From Methylomarinum vadi (lineage in GTDB: Bacteria > Pseudomonadota > Gammaproteobacteria > Methylococcales > Methylomonadaceae): a stretch of 64,000 nt of DNA. The notes under the pieces are model-generated. The model was not told the origin of the DNA. It saw only the letters and a list, made by a program, of their open reading frames with translations, and made no database searches. Shown here in pieces: positions 1-8,221 of the stretch. The stretch covers positions 4,042,623 to 4,106,622 of the forward strand of contig NZ_JPON01000001.1 of the NCBI RefSeq assembly GCF_000733935.1, read 5' to 3'. A program made the translations under genes and the position numbers. Numbering within the stretch: the stretch's first letter is position 1; each line of letters starts with the position of its first letter.

Positions 1-2469
1 ACCCAGGGACGTCTGGTGACCAGCGCCAAGAGCTGGCTGTCTCATCCGGCAGTCGATCATGGTGCCGCCATTCTGCCGTGGGGCAGCGCCGAGGAGATCG
101 ACAAAGTATCGCCCTTGGACGCCAGCGCTAGTTATCTGGCCCATGTCCGTAACGTTTGGCGGCATCGCTTTCCCGACGCCCCTTTAGAAGAACAGGATAT
201 CGTCATCACCGTGCCTGCTTCGTTCGACGAGGCGGCCAGATCGTTGACTTTGGAAGCCGCTCGCATTGCCGGCTTGGCCGATGTCCGGTTGCTCGAAGAA
301 CCGCAGGCGGTTTGTTACGACTGGCTGCGCCGGCACGCCGGGAATATCCGCCAGGCATTGGCCGATGTGCATTTGCTGCTGGTTTGCGATGTCGGCGGCG
401 GCACCACGGACCTGACCCTGATCAAGGTCGAGCCCGGCGAAAAAGAGCCGAAATTGACCCGGATCGGGGTCGGCGACCATTTGATGCTAGGCGGCGATAA
501 TATCGACCTGGCCTTGGCGCGCCTGGCGGAAGGGCGCTTGAATCCAGGCGAGAAAAAATTGTCGACGGCCGATTTTTCCCAATTAATCGAGCAATGCCGC
601 ATCGCCAAAGAGCAACTACTGGCCGACGACGCGCCGGAGCAGGTCAACGTGACGCTGTTGGGAGGCGGCTCCCGTCTGATCGGCGGCAGCCGGACCACAT
701 CATTGACACGGGATGAAGTCAGAAATATCGCGCTGGACGGTTTTTTCCCGTTGTCCGCTATCGATGAATTGCCGGACAAAAAGCGAAGCGGGGTGGTCGA
801 GTTCGGTTTGCCGTACGCGGCGGAACCGGCCGTCAGCAAACATATCGCCGCTTTTTTGCATATGCACGGCAATGCGGCCAAGGAGGCCCTAGGCAAGGAC
901 AGCATCGCGCCGGATGCGTTGCTGCTGAATGGCGGGGTATTTCGCAGTCAGCCGTTGACGCAACGGGTCATTGATCTGCTCAACAGTTGGAGCGACAAAT
1001 CGCCGAAGTTGCTGGAAAACAACCATCCGGAATTGGCGGTGGCCTACGGCGCCGTCAGCTATGCGGTGGCGCGCCGGGAAAAAAACATTCGTATCGGCGG
1101 CGGTTCCGCGCGCAGCTATTTTTTACTGATCGAAAGCGGTAAGCAACAGCAGCAGGGCGTTTGTATCCTGCCGAAAGGCAGCGAAGAAGGCAACGAAATT
1201 CGCCTGAGCGGGCAACAATTCGCCTTACGGGTAGGGCAGCCGGTCCGTTTTCATCTGGTTTCCCACAGCGGCGACGGCGATTACCGGCCCGGACAATTGG
1301 TCGACGTCGACGATGACTATTTCCATTCTCTGCCGCCTTTGGCCGTGGCTTTCGAGGGTGAGGACAAAGCCGAAGTGGCGGTGCAGTTGGTGGCAACGCA
1401 TACCGAAATCGGCACATTGCAGATTCAATGCGTTGCAATAGCCGATGAAAATCGTCGCTGGGATGTCGAATTTCAGCTGCGTAAAAAAGGAGTCGCCGCA
1501 AGCGGCGATGTCGAGCTGCCGCCCCAGTTCGAGCAGGCGGCCGAGAATATTCAGCGGGTGTTCGGAGCCAAATCCAAACAGGTAAATCCCAAGGCGGTCA
1601 AAAGCCTGCGCGCCGATCTGGAGAAAGCGCTGGGCATGGGGCGGGCAGAGTGGGATACGCCATTATTGCGAGCCCTGTTCGCGGTATTGCTGGACGGCCT
1701 GAAGAACCGGCGCCGTTCGGAGAACCATGAAAGGGTCTGGCTCAGCCTGACCGGTTTCTGCCTGCGTCCCGGCTTCGGTTATCCGCTGGACGATTGGCGT
1801 GTCGATCAATTATGGAAAACCTACCAACAGGGCATCCAGTTCGTCAACGAACAGCAGAACTGGAGCGAGTGGTGGACGCTGTGGCGGCGTATCGCCGGCG
1901 GCCTCGACACAGAGGCCCAGCAGCGGCTGTTGAAAGATATCGCCAAATTCCTTAATCCGGCTGCGGCCCGGCAGGCAGGGGTGGCCAAACAAATCAAGAC
2001 AAGGGGCTACGAGGATATGGTGCGCCTGGCCGGCGTATTGGAACGCCTGCCGGTCGAGAAAAAGACTGAATTGGGGGGATGGCTGCTGAAACGCCTGCAA
2101 AAGGCCAGCGAACCGCAGCAAACCTGGTGGGCGGTGGGGCGTATCGGTTCGCGGGTGCCTTTTCACGGCAGTAGCCATAATGTCGTTCCCGCCACTACCG
2201 TGTCAGTGTGGTTGGAGCAATTGTTAACCGTCGATTGGAAGAAAGTGCCGCAGGCCGGTTTCGCCGCAACCATGATCGCGCGCAACAGCGGCGACCGTGC
2301 GCGCGATATCGATGACGACATGCGCGAACAAGTGCTCGACAAAATGCGCTCGAGCAAGCTGCCGTCCTCATGGATCGCCATGGTCGAGGAATTCACGCAG
2401 TTGGATGAACAACAGGAGAAGCAAATCTATGGCGAAGCGCTTCCGCCGGGTTTAAAGTTAATCGGTTGA
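1..2469 (+). CDS. Hsp70-family protein, 5' end outside the window
   Basis: The reading frame is open from base 1; the first in-window start-like codon (GTG at 16) lies inside the protein, so the true start is upstream. The visible part begins in the Hsp70 nucleotide-binding domain. The phosphate loop DVGGGTTD sits about 125 residues after the GTG, followed by a glycine-rich LNGGVFRS stretch and HPELAVAYGA of the adenosine site. The last ~300 residues, rich in Trp and Arg, do not look like a DnaK peptide-binding domain; they resemble the C-terminal extension (DUF3731-like) of atypical YegD/DnaK relatives. Probably a cytoplasmic ATPase chaperone of unknown client. It stands alone, convergent with cysN. 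Confidence 0.85.
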   Translation, partial: TQGRLVTSAKSWLSHPAVDHGAAILPWGSAEEIDKVSPLDASASYLAHVRNVWRHRFPDAPLEEQDIVITVPASFDEAARSLTLEAARIAGLADVRLLEEPQAVCYDWLRRHAGNIRQALADVHLLLVCDVGGGTTDLTLIKVEPGEKEPKLTRIGVGDHLMLGGDNIDLALARLAEGRLNPGEKKLSTADFSQLIEQCRIAKEQLLADDAPEQVNVTLLGGGSRLIGGSRTTSLTRDEVRNIALDGFFPLSAIDELPDKKRSGVVEFGLPYAAEPAVSKHIAAFLHMHGNAAKEALGKDSIAPDALLLNGGVFRSQPLTQRVIDLLNSWSDKSPKLLENNHPELAVAYGAVSYAVARREKNIRIGGGSARSYFLLIESGKQQQQGVCILPKGSEEGNEIRLSGQQFALRVGQPVRFHLVSHSGDGDYRPGQLVDVDDDYFHSLPPLAVAFEGEDKAEVAVQLVATHTEIGTLQIQCVAIADENRRWDVEFQLRKKGVAASGDVELPPQFEQAAENIQRVFGAKSKQVNPKAVKSLRADLEKALGMGRAEWDTPLLRALFAVLLDGLKNRRRSENHERVWLSLTGFCLRPGFGYPLDDWRVDQLWKTYQQGIQFVNEQQNWSEWWTLWRRIAGGLDTEAQQRLLKDIAKFLNPAAARQAGVAKQIKTRGYEDMVRLAGVLERLPVEKKTELGGWLLKRLQKASEPQQTWWAVGRIGSRVPFHGSSHNVVPATTVSVWLEQLLTVDWKKVPQAGFAATMIARNSGDRARDIDDDMREQVLDKMRSSKLPSSWIAMVEEFTQLDEQQEKQIYGEALPPGLKLIG

Positions 2470-2483
2470 GTCTTCATCATTAC

Positions 2484-2502
2484 CACGGCATTGTTTGCCG
2501 TG
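2484..2502 (+). terminator. Hairpin downstream of the Hsp70-family gene
   Basis: A 7-bp perfect stem (CACGGCA/TGCCGTG) with a 5-nt loop lies 15 bases after the stop codon. A T-rich stretch follows but not an uninterrupted T run, so intrinsic termination is only plausible. Confidence 0.4.
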
Positions 2503-2593
2503 CGAAGATATTATCTTTTACCCCCTTCTTAAGAAACCTGCCGAGTAATGAACGCAGACTCCGATTTGTCATTGTCTTCGATTATTCGACAGT

Positions 2594-2613
2594 GAATAAA
2601 GCGCGCTTTATTC
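2594..2613. repeat. 20-bp perfect palindrome after cysN
   Basis: The arms GAATAAAGCG and CGCTTTATTC abut without a loop, 4 bases beyond the cysN stop codon. It could act as a transcript end for cysN or as a protein-binding palindrome; without a loop or T tract neither role is shown. Confidence 0.4.
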
Positions 2614-2617
2614 GCGT

Positions 2618-3946
2618 TTAACTAACAATGACCCCGCCGGCCACGGTGGCATGGGTACTGGCGTCGATGACGATGAAACTTCCCGTTATCCGGTTGTCGG
2701 CATAAAGATCGACAAACAGCGGCTGCTGCAATTTGATGCGCACCCGCAGTATGTCGTTCATCGCCGCCGTTTCAGGATGGGGTTCCGATACCAGGGAATT
2801 GACCTCGATCCGGTGCTGCAATTCGGCGAATAGGGCGTTGACCGTGCGAGTCGTATGCTTGATTAAATATTTGCGCCGGGGTTGCAGCGGCTCTTCCGCC
2901 AGCCAGCAGAGATCGGCGATGACTTCCTTGACGACCCGGGGAGGATGGTCGGGGGCGACCAGCATGTCGCCACGGGAGATATCCAGCTCGTCATCCAAGG
3001 TAATGACCACGGCGCTTTGCCCTTCCGCGCGTCCTACCTTGCGGGTGGCCGATTGCAGGCTGCGAACCCGTGCCGTGCGCCCCGACGGCAACGCCATAAT
3101 AAGATCCCCTTCCTGCAGGGTGCCCGAAGCAAGGCTTCCCTGATAGCCGCGAAACTCGGCATCGATTCCGGAAGCCGATTGCTCGGCGCCATTGCCAAGC
3201 ATGATCCGGGCGACCCGCTGCACCGGTAAACGCAGCGCCGAGGGACTGGATTGCCACCTGGCCGGAACCTGCTCCAAGTGCCGGAGCAATGTCGGTCCCT
3301 GATACCAGGGCATCGCAGCGCTGGCTTGCACGACATTGTCGCCACTCAGGGCCGACAGGGGGATCGCCTGAATCTTGGGATCGCCGAGTTGGCCGGCGAA
3401 GGCGTTGAAGTCATCGACGATCTGACGATAGACGCTTTCATCCCAGTCCATCAGGTCCATCTTGTTGATCGCCAGTATCCATTGTTGAATACCGAGCAGA
3501 TGAGCGAGATAGGCGTGACGACGGGTTTGCGTGACCACGCCTTTACGGGCATCGACCAGTAAAATGGCCAAATCGGCGCTCGACGCCGCAGTGACCATGT
3601 TGCGGGTGTATTGTTCATGCCCCGGCGAGTCGCCGATGATGAATTTGCGCCGCTCGGTCGAAAAATAGCGATAGGCGACATCGATGGTGATGCCTTGCTC
3701 GCGTTCCGCCTGCAGGCCGTCGGTCAACAACGACAGGTCCAGTTCGCTGAGGCCGCGTTGTCGCGAATGAGCGCGGACAGCCTCCAGCTGGTCGGCCGCC
3801 ACATTGTTAGTGTCGTGGAGCAAGCGGCCTATCAGGGTGCTCTTGCCGTCGTCGACGCTGCCGGCGGTGATGAAGCGCAGCAGGCCGGATGGCGCGTTGT
3901 CGGCGATTTCGTGTTGGTTGCTTGGTGCGATGGAAACGATGTTCAT
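2618..3946 (-). CDS. cysN: Sulfate adenylyltransferase subunit 1 (GTPase)
   Basis: CysN is the GTPase subunit that drives CysD to make adenosine 5'-phosphosulfate from sulfate and ATP in cytoplasmic sulfate assimilation. The G1 motif GSVDDGKST, G3 DSPGHEQY and G4 NKMD are all visible in the first third, followed by two EF-Tu-like beta-barrel domains. The start is the ATG at 3946, whose A is shared with the cysD TGA stop (TGATG), giving 442 aa. The upstream in-frame extension lies inside cysD and is rejected. No APS kinase (CysC) domain is fused at the C-terminus. It is the last gene of the dabB-dabA-cysD-cysN run. Confidence 0.95.
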   Translation of the reverse strand: MNIVSIAPSNQHEIADNAPSGLLRFITAGSVDDGKSTLIGRLLHDTNNVAADQLEAVRAHSRQRGLSELDLSLLTDGLQAEREQGITIDVAYRYFSTERRKFIIGDSPGHEQYTRNMVTAASSADLAILLVDARKGVVTQTRRHAYLAHLLGIQQWILAINKMDLMDWDESVYRQIVDDFNAFAGQLGDPKIQAIPLSALSGDNVVQASAAMPWYQGPTLLRHLEQVPARWQSSPSALRLPVQRVARIMLGNGAEQSASGIDAEFRGYQGSLASGTLQEGDLIMALPSGRTARVRSLQSATRKVGRAEGQSAVVITLDDELDISRGDMLVAPDHPPRVVKEVIADLCWLAEEPLQPRRKYLIKHTTRTVNALFAELQHRIEVNSLVSEPHPETAAMNDILRVRIKLQQPLFVDLYADNRITGSFIVIDASTHATVAGGVIVS

Positions 3947-4920
3947 CAGAAATACCCCTCTTTCTTGCGTTGTTCCATGGCCGCTTCCGAGGCGCGGTCG
4001 TCCAGTCGGGTAGCGCCGCGTTCGGTGATCAGGCATTGTCGGGTTTCTTGGATAATATCGGCCAGCGTCGCAGCCGAGGATTCAATCGGCGCCGTGCAGG
4101 AAATATCGCCGACGGTGCGGAAACGGCAACTGACCGTTTCGACAACATCGCCCTCCCTGGCCGGCGTCAATGCCGTGACCGGAACCAGCAGGTCGCCGCG
4201 TCTGATCACTTCGCGGCGATGTGCGAAATACAACTCGGGCAGGGCGATGTCTTCTCGTTGAATGTATTGCCACACATCCAACTCGGTCCAGTTGGAGATC
4301 GGGAATACCCGCAAATGCTCGCCTGCATCGACCCGGGTGTTATACAGCGACCACAGTTCGGGGCGCTGGTTTTTCGGTTCCCACTGGCCGAATTCATCGC
4401 GTACGCTGACCACCCGTTCCTTGGCGCGGGATTTTTCCTCGTCGCGGCGGGCGCCGCCCAGGCAGGCGTCGAAATCCCATTCGGCGATGGCTTCCATCAG
4501 GGTCACCGATTGATGCGGGTTGCGCGATTCCAGCGCATCACGCAACCGCACCGAACCGGCGCGGATCGAATCCTCGACGCTGCGGACATGCAAACGACAG
4601 CCATAGTGTCGAGCCATCCGGTCACGGTATTCGATCACCTCCGGATAGTTGTGACCAGTATCGATGTGCAGCAGCGCGAAGCCGATCCGTTCGGGATAGT
4701 ATGCCTTGTAGGCCAGATGCAGCAAGACCGCGGAATCCTTGCCGCCGGAAAACATCAGAACCGGATTACGGCACTCCGCGGCAATCTCGCGCATAATGAA
4801 TATGGCTTCGGCCTCCAATAAATCCAAATGATCATCTTGCGCTTGATGCTGCCATCGATCGGAACGGTTCGCGAGTTGGGATGAACTCGCGTTCAATTGA
4901 ATTGCTGTCGGGGTTTTCAT
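3946..4920 (-). CDS. cysD: Sulfate adenylyltransferase subunit 2
   Basis: CysD is the catalytic ATP-sulfurylase subunit of the PAPS-reductase-like PP-loop family. The pyrophosphate-binding loop SGGKDSAVLLHL is clear, as are LHIDTGHNYPE and the GGARRDEEKSRAKER segment. The start chosen is the ATG at 4920, giving 324 aa, slightly longer than the roughly 300 aa usual for the family because of a ~20-residue polar N-terminus. It begins one base after the dabA stop codon and overlaps cysN by one base, so translation is probably coupled along the operon. The upstream IS insertion in dabA might be polar on it. Confidence 0.95.
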   Translation of the reverse strand: MKTPTAIQLNASSSQLANRSDRWQHQAQDDHLDLLEAEAIFIMREIAAECRNPVLMFSGGKDSAVLLHLAYKAYYPERIGFALLHIDTGHNYPEVIEYRDRMARHYGCRLHVRSVEDSIRAGSVRLRDALESRNPHQSVTLMEAIAEWDFDACLGGARRDEEKSRAKERVVSVRDEFGQWEPKNQRPELWSLYNTRVDAGEHLRVFPISNWTELDVWQYIQREDIALPELYFAHRREVIRRGDLLVPVTALTPAREGDVVETVSCRFRTVGDISCTAPIESSAATLADIIQETRQCLITERGATRLDDRASEAAMEQRKKEGYF

Positions 4921-4921
4921 G

Positions 4922-7222
4922 TCAATGAGCCTCCGCTGTCTCAACTTGTTGCCAAGCGCTGTTACCGAGATAGCGGTAACAGCGGCCATTGTCCGGATCG
5001 ATGCGAAACAGGTGCAACCAGCGGTGGTCGACCAATTGCCGTACCGCTTCATGTTTATTCAGCACATTTTCAATCGCGAGCGCGGATGCTTCTAACAATA
5101 CGGTCAGTCGTAGCGGTTCGTGGCGCAACTTCTGGCCATCGTGTACCGATTGCCAAGGCAGGCCCACCTGCAGATCGCCGCCGTTGCCCTGCAAAATACC
5201 GAAAGTGCCGACGACGTTGTGGATCACCTTGTTGCCGCTGCCGAACAGTTTGTTATTGACCGTGGATGCGTAATATTGCAGATTGATCCAGCTTGCCACG
5301 ACCATCGGCGCGGTCATGATCAACTCCAGGATCGCTCCGTCCTTATCTTGCCTGGCGTCGTAATTATGCAGAAACACCCGGCCGTTGAATGTCGCCTGTT
5401 GGGTTCTTTCCCTGGGGGCGGCGATGAAGGCCGCATTGCCGGTCAAGCCCCACTCCGGGCGTACTTGCGACCAGTCGTGGCTGCGAGCGGTTATCGCTTG
5501 AGCCACATCGGCTTGATCTCGCGACGTGATTCCCAGTCCGCCCGCCCGTTCGAGGCGCGCCAGTTGTGATGCCTGGTTCAGCCAGGCGCTCAGTTGCGCC
5601 AGCTCGGCGGCGAACGCCTGCGGAGCGTTGTCCAGGTCGAACAGATGTATTTCATCGGTGGTGGTATCGTGTTGGCCGGCCACGAACCAGGTGTCGCGCG
5701 GAATGACGATGCCCTGAGCGGCCAGACCCGAACGTACTTCGCGGTCGTTCAGCGTCGCCGCCGCGACGCGCGCATTGGCTTCGCCGCTGTGGCCGCCGCA
5801 GGCGCCGCAATCGAGGCCGGAGCCGTACGGATTGTTCACCGTACTGCTGCCGTGTCCGCACAGTAACACCAGCCGCGCGAAATTGCCGGTCAAACCCATG
5901 CCTTGCAGGGCATTGCGCGCCAGCTCGATCCGTTCGCTCAACGCGATGCCGGTTTCGACCACCGCTCCCCCGGCCACCAGACGACCGCGTTGCCGATTGA
6001 TCAATGGTCCGATACGGCGCACGATAGCCTTGTCCAGTCCGGCCGTACCTGGCTTTGCCACCGGTCGAGTCAGGCCGAGGGTGTCGGTAAACAATTTGAT
6101 GCCGAACAGTAAACCGGCAATCTCAACATAGGAAAAACAGGATACCGCCGAGTTTTTGAATGACTTCCACAGTTTATAGAGCCGTTTCCGCAACCACCGT
6201 TTTTCCAGGATTTCACCCAATTCGGACACCGTGGCACCGGATACGCTTTCGCGGATACTGAATTTCGGCGAGATCAGGACCGGGCATTGCGAGTTGCCGC
6301 GCGGGTGCCCCAGCGGGATGTACTCGATCGGAAAACCGAAGAAACCGGCGAAACCCAATGTTTCTGATTCCGCCGAGACTGTTTCCAAGGCCCGGCGATA
6401 GACCTCGGAGCGTACGTCTATGCAAAATACCGCCTGCACAGCCTTGCGCGCAGCGGAAGCGGCGACTGTTTCGGTGGAGGCCGGCTGCAGTGTCGCCAAC
6501 AATTCGCGTTGATAACCGATTTCATAGGCTAATTGGAATACGTTCAACAGTTCCAGCCGCTGATTTACCGATGTCGACGTGGCTAGAACGTCGTCCAGAC
6601 TAATCCGCCAGGCCACGACGCTGTCCTCACCGAGGGCGCGGCCTAACGCATAATCGTACGCCAGACGGATCGCGAGCAGATCGGCCAAGGTTGCTTTCTC
6701 CCGGTCATGCCGGAATGTCTCGCGCATTTGATATTGAATCCAGCCGCTCCAACCCGAGACAGACATTAACTGCCGGTGTAGAAAATCAGGAAGATTTTCT
6801 TCGGGCGGGCGACAAACCTTGAGCATCTGTTGGATCGCCTCTTCGGAGTTATCCGGCAAGGTTTCGATGACAAGACGAAAATTAGCCAGACCGGCGATCT
6901 CCGGGTTGCGGTCCAGCAGGGCGACGCGCTTCCAGGCCTGATACAACGGTAGCGCTCGCCACGGCATGCGCCAGGCGGATTGGCCCTGATCGAAATAGGC
7001 GGCACACCATTTCGAGATTTCGTCGGTGATGAAGCTGGCCCAGGTCGTTCCTTGATCGGCGTCGACGAAATCGGCGAAGGTAGGTAACAACTCGGCGGAT
7101 ATGACCTTGTCATCTCCAGCGCACATGTCGTCCAAGGCAGCTTTGCAGCCGGCCGCGCTGGGGTCGGTTAAAACGGTCGGTTCGCTCAGTCCGATGGCTT
7201 GATTCAGATCGTCATCATTAAT
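4922..7222 (-). pseudogene. dabA: DabA-type inorganic carbon transporter subunit, C-terminal piece
   Basis: This is the large C-terminal part (about 766 codons) of a DUF2309/DabA protein, the soluble carbonic-anhydrase-like subunit that works with the membrane subunit DabB to accumulate inorganic carbon. Likely zinc ligands survive: Cys and Asp in FCIDVRSE, His in LCGHGSS and Cys in DCGACGG. Translation is open right up to the IS boundary at 7222 with no start of its own; TTG 7135 is the first candidate and lacks a good ribosome site. Removing the 586-bp IS rejoins it in frame with the 93-codon N-terminal piece at 7809-8087, giving about 859 aa. The copy is therefore a recent gene disruption. 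Confidence 0.9.
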
Positions 7223-7808
7223 TATCCATCATAAGGTTTAAACCACCGGCTTTAGCCGGTCAGCTTTAGCTGCGATAATTTGCCCAAGGAGGTGGCGATG
7301 GACTATAGATACGGCAGCCATACGGTTTACCAAATTGAGTATCATTTTGTTTGGGTTACGAAGTATCGTTATAAAGTGCTGAAGGATGAAATAGCCGAAC
7401 GAGTGAGAGACTTGGTGCGGCAGACATGCGAAGCCTTTGAGATACGGATTATCAAAGGTGTCGTGAGCAAAGATCATGTGCACATTTTGGTGAGTGCGCC
7501 GCCGACTATGGCCCCAAGCGAAATCATGAGGCGAATCAAGGGACGAACTTCGAGCTATCTGTTCGAAGAGTTCCCGCACTTGAAAAAGCGATATTGGGGT
7601 CGACATTTTTGAGCCCGCGGTTATTTTTGCGCCACAGTGGGGCAAATGACTGATGAGATGATAAAGCAATATTTGGAGCATCACTTTGAACCTAATCCAA
7701 ACGATAATTTCAAGATGGAGCCCGACTAAGACGCGTCGTTTAGTCGACGCGTATCCGGACTTTCAGTCCGTTATTGGAACCCACCCGCTTGAGCGGGTGG
7801 TTGTTTAG
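7223..7808 (+). mobile_element. IS200/IS605-family element, copy 1 (586 bp)
   Basis: Base-for-base the same as 17458-18043 by eye. The left end carries two small hairpins with TTTA loops (ACCGGC/GCCGGT and CAGC/GCTG). The right end carries three: an 8-bp stem around 7731-7752, CGGACT/AGTCCG, and an 8-bp stem CCACCCGC/GCGGGTGG ending 8 bases from the right boundary. There is no terminal inverted repeat or target duplication, as expected for HUH single-strand transposition. Boundaries come from comparing the two copies and from restoring both host reading frames. Both left flanks share TCATTAAT, the likely target region. Confidence 0.9.
7298..7729 (+). pseudogene. tnpA: IS200-type TnpA (Y1 HUH transposase) with an in-frame UGA
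   Basis: TnpA is the relaxase-like single-strand transposase of IS200/IS605. The ATG at 7298 follows an AAGGAGG site. The HUH pair is His60-Val-His62 in KDHVHILV. The frame hits TGA at 7610-7612 (codon 105) but continues without further interruption through ARGYFCATVGQ to a TAA at 7727, making 143 codons in all. From family memory the residue at 105 is a conserved Trp before ARGYF. The presumed catalytic Tyr125 (IKQY) lies beyond the UGA. The 104-residue product should be inactive unless UGA is read through. Confidence 0.85.
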
Positions 7809-8087
7809 TCGGCGTTTGCTGAACTGCTCGGCATAAAATTGCGCCGACATCACCATGTCGCCATGAGCGACGCGGTGCATGGTTGTACATGCCTTGTTGA
7901 AATCGAGGTCGGTCAGCCCCAGAAAAGGATTGACTGCAACAAAATGCTGCAAAGGCCATAACGGGGCGATGCGGCGGCAGGCTTGCTTGATCGCCCGTTT
8001 CAGCTCGGGGGTGGGCTGATCTACCCTATCTTTGTTCAGTCCAACGTGATTCTTTTGTAGGTGTAACAATGGGGTGGCAGAGTTCAT
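7809..8087 (-). pseudogene. dabA: DabA N-terminal piece, cut by IS copy 1
   Basis: Ninety-three codons from the ATG at 8087, preceded by AGAGGAAA, to the IS boundary. The residues PLWPLQHFVAVNPFLGL are characteristic of the DUF2309/DabA N-terminus. Translation as it stands would run into the IS and end after about 115 residues. See 4922-7222 for the rest of the gene. It lies 134 bp downstream of dabB in the same orientation. Confidence 0.88.
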
Positions 8088-8196
8088 CGTCAATTTCCTC
8101 TAATCATAAGTTTAGTATCCAGCCCTCACCGTCCTTGGGATGGCATTTAAATTAGGCACTGTATTCACCCAACCGGCCCTTTAATGACTCCGGATT

Positions 8197-8217
8197 CGCG
8201 GCGGCTAAAACGCCGCG
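8197..8217 (-). other. GC-rich intercistronic hairpin between dabB and dabA
   Basis: A 7-bp perfect stem (CGCGGCG/CGCCGCG) with a 7-nt loop sits just past the dabB stop codon. With no following T tract on the minus strand it may protect or differentially regulate the dabB transcript rather than end it. Confidence 0.4.
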
Positions 8218-8221
8218 GGCG

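Noticed and set aside
315-905. 196-aa frame antisense to the Hsp70-family gene
   Set aside because: Shadow of a well-supported gene on the other strand.
2594-2613. Palindrome after cysN as a definite terminator
   Set aside because: No loop and no T tract; kept only as a repeat.
4921-5052. N-terminal extension of CysD by 44 residues
   Set aside because: It lies in dabA coding sequence; the ATG at 4920 matches the family start and the operon spacing.
7238-7684. 148-aa open frame antisense to tnpA (and the same at 17473-17919)
   Set aside because: It is the reverse complement of a conserved transposase, has no ribosome site and no protein character of its own.
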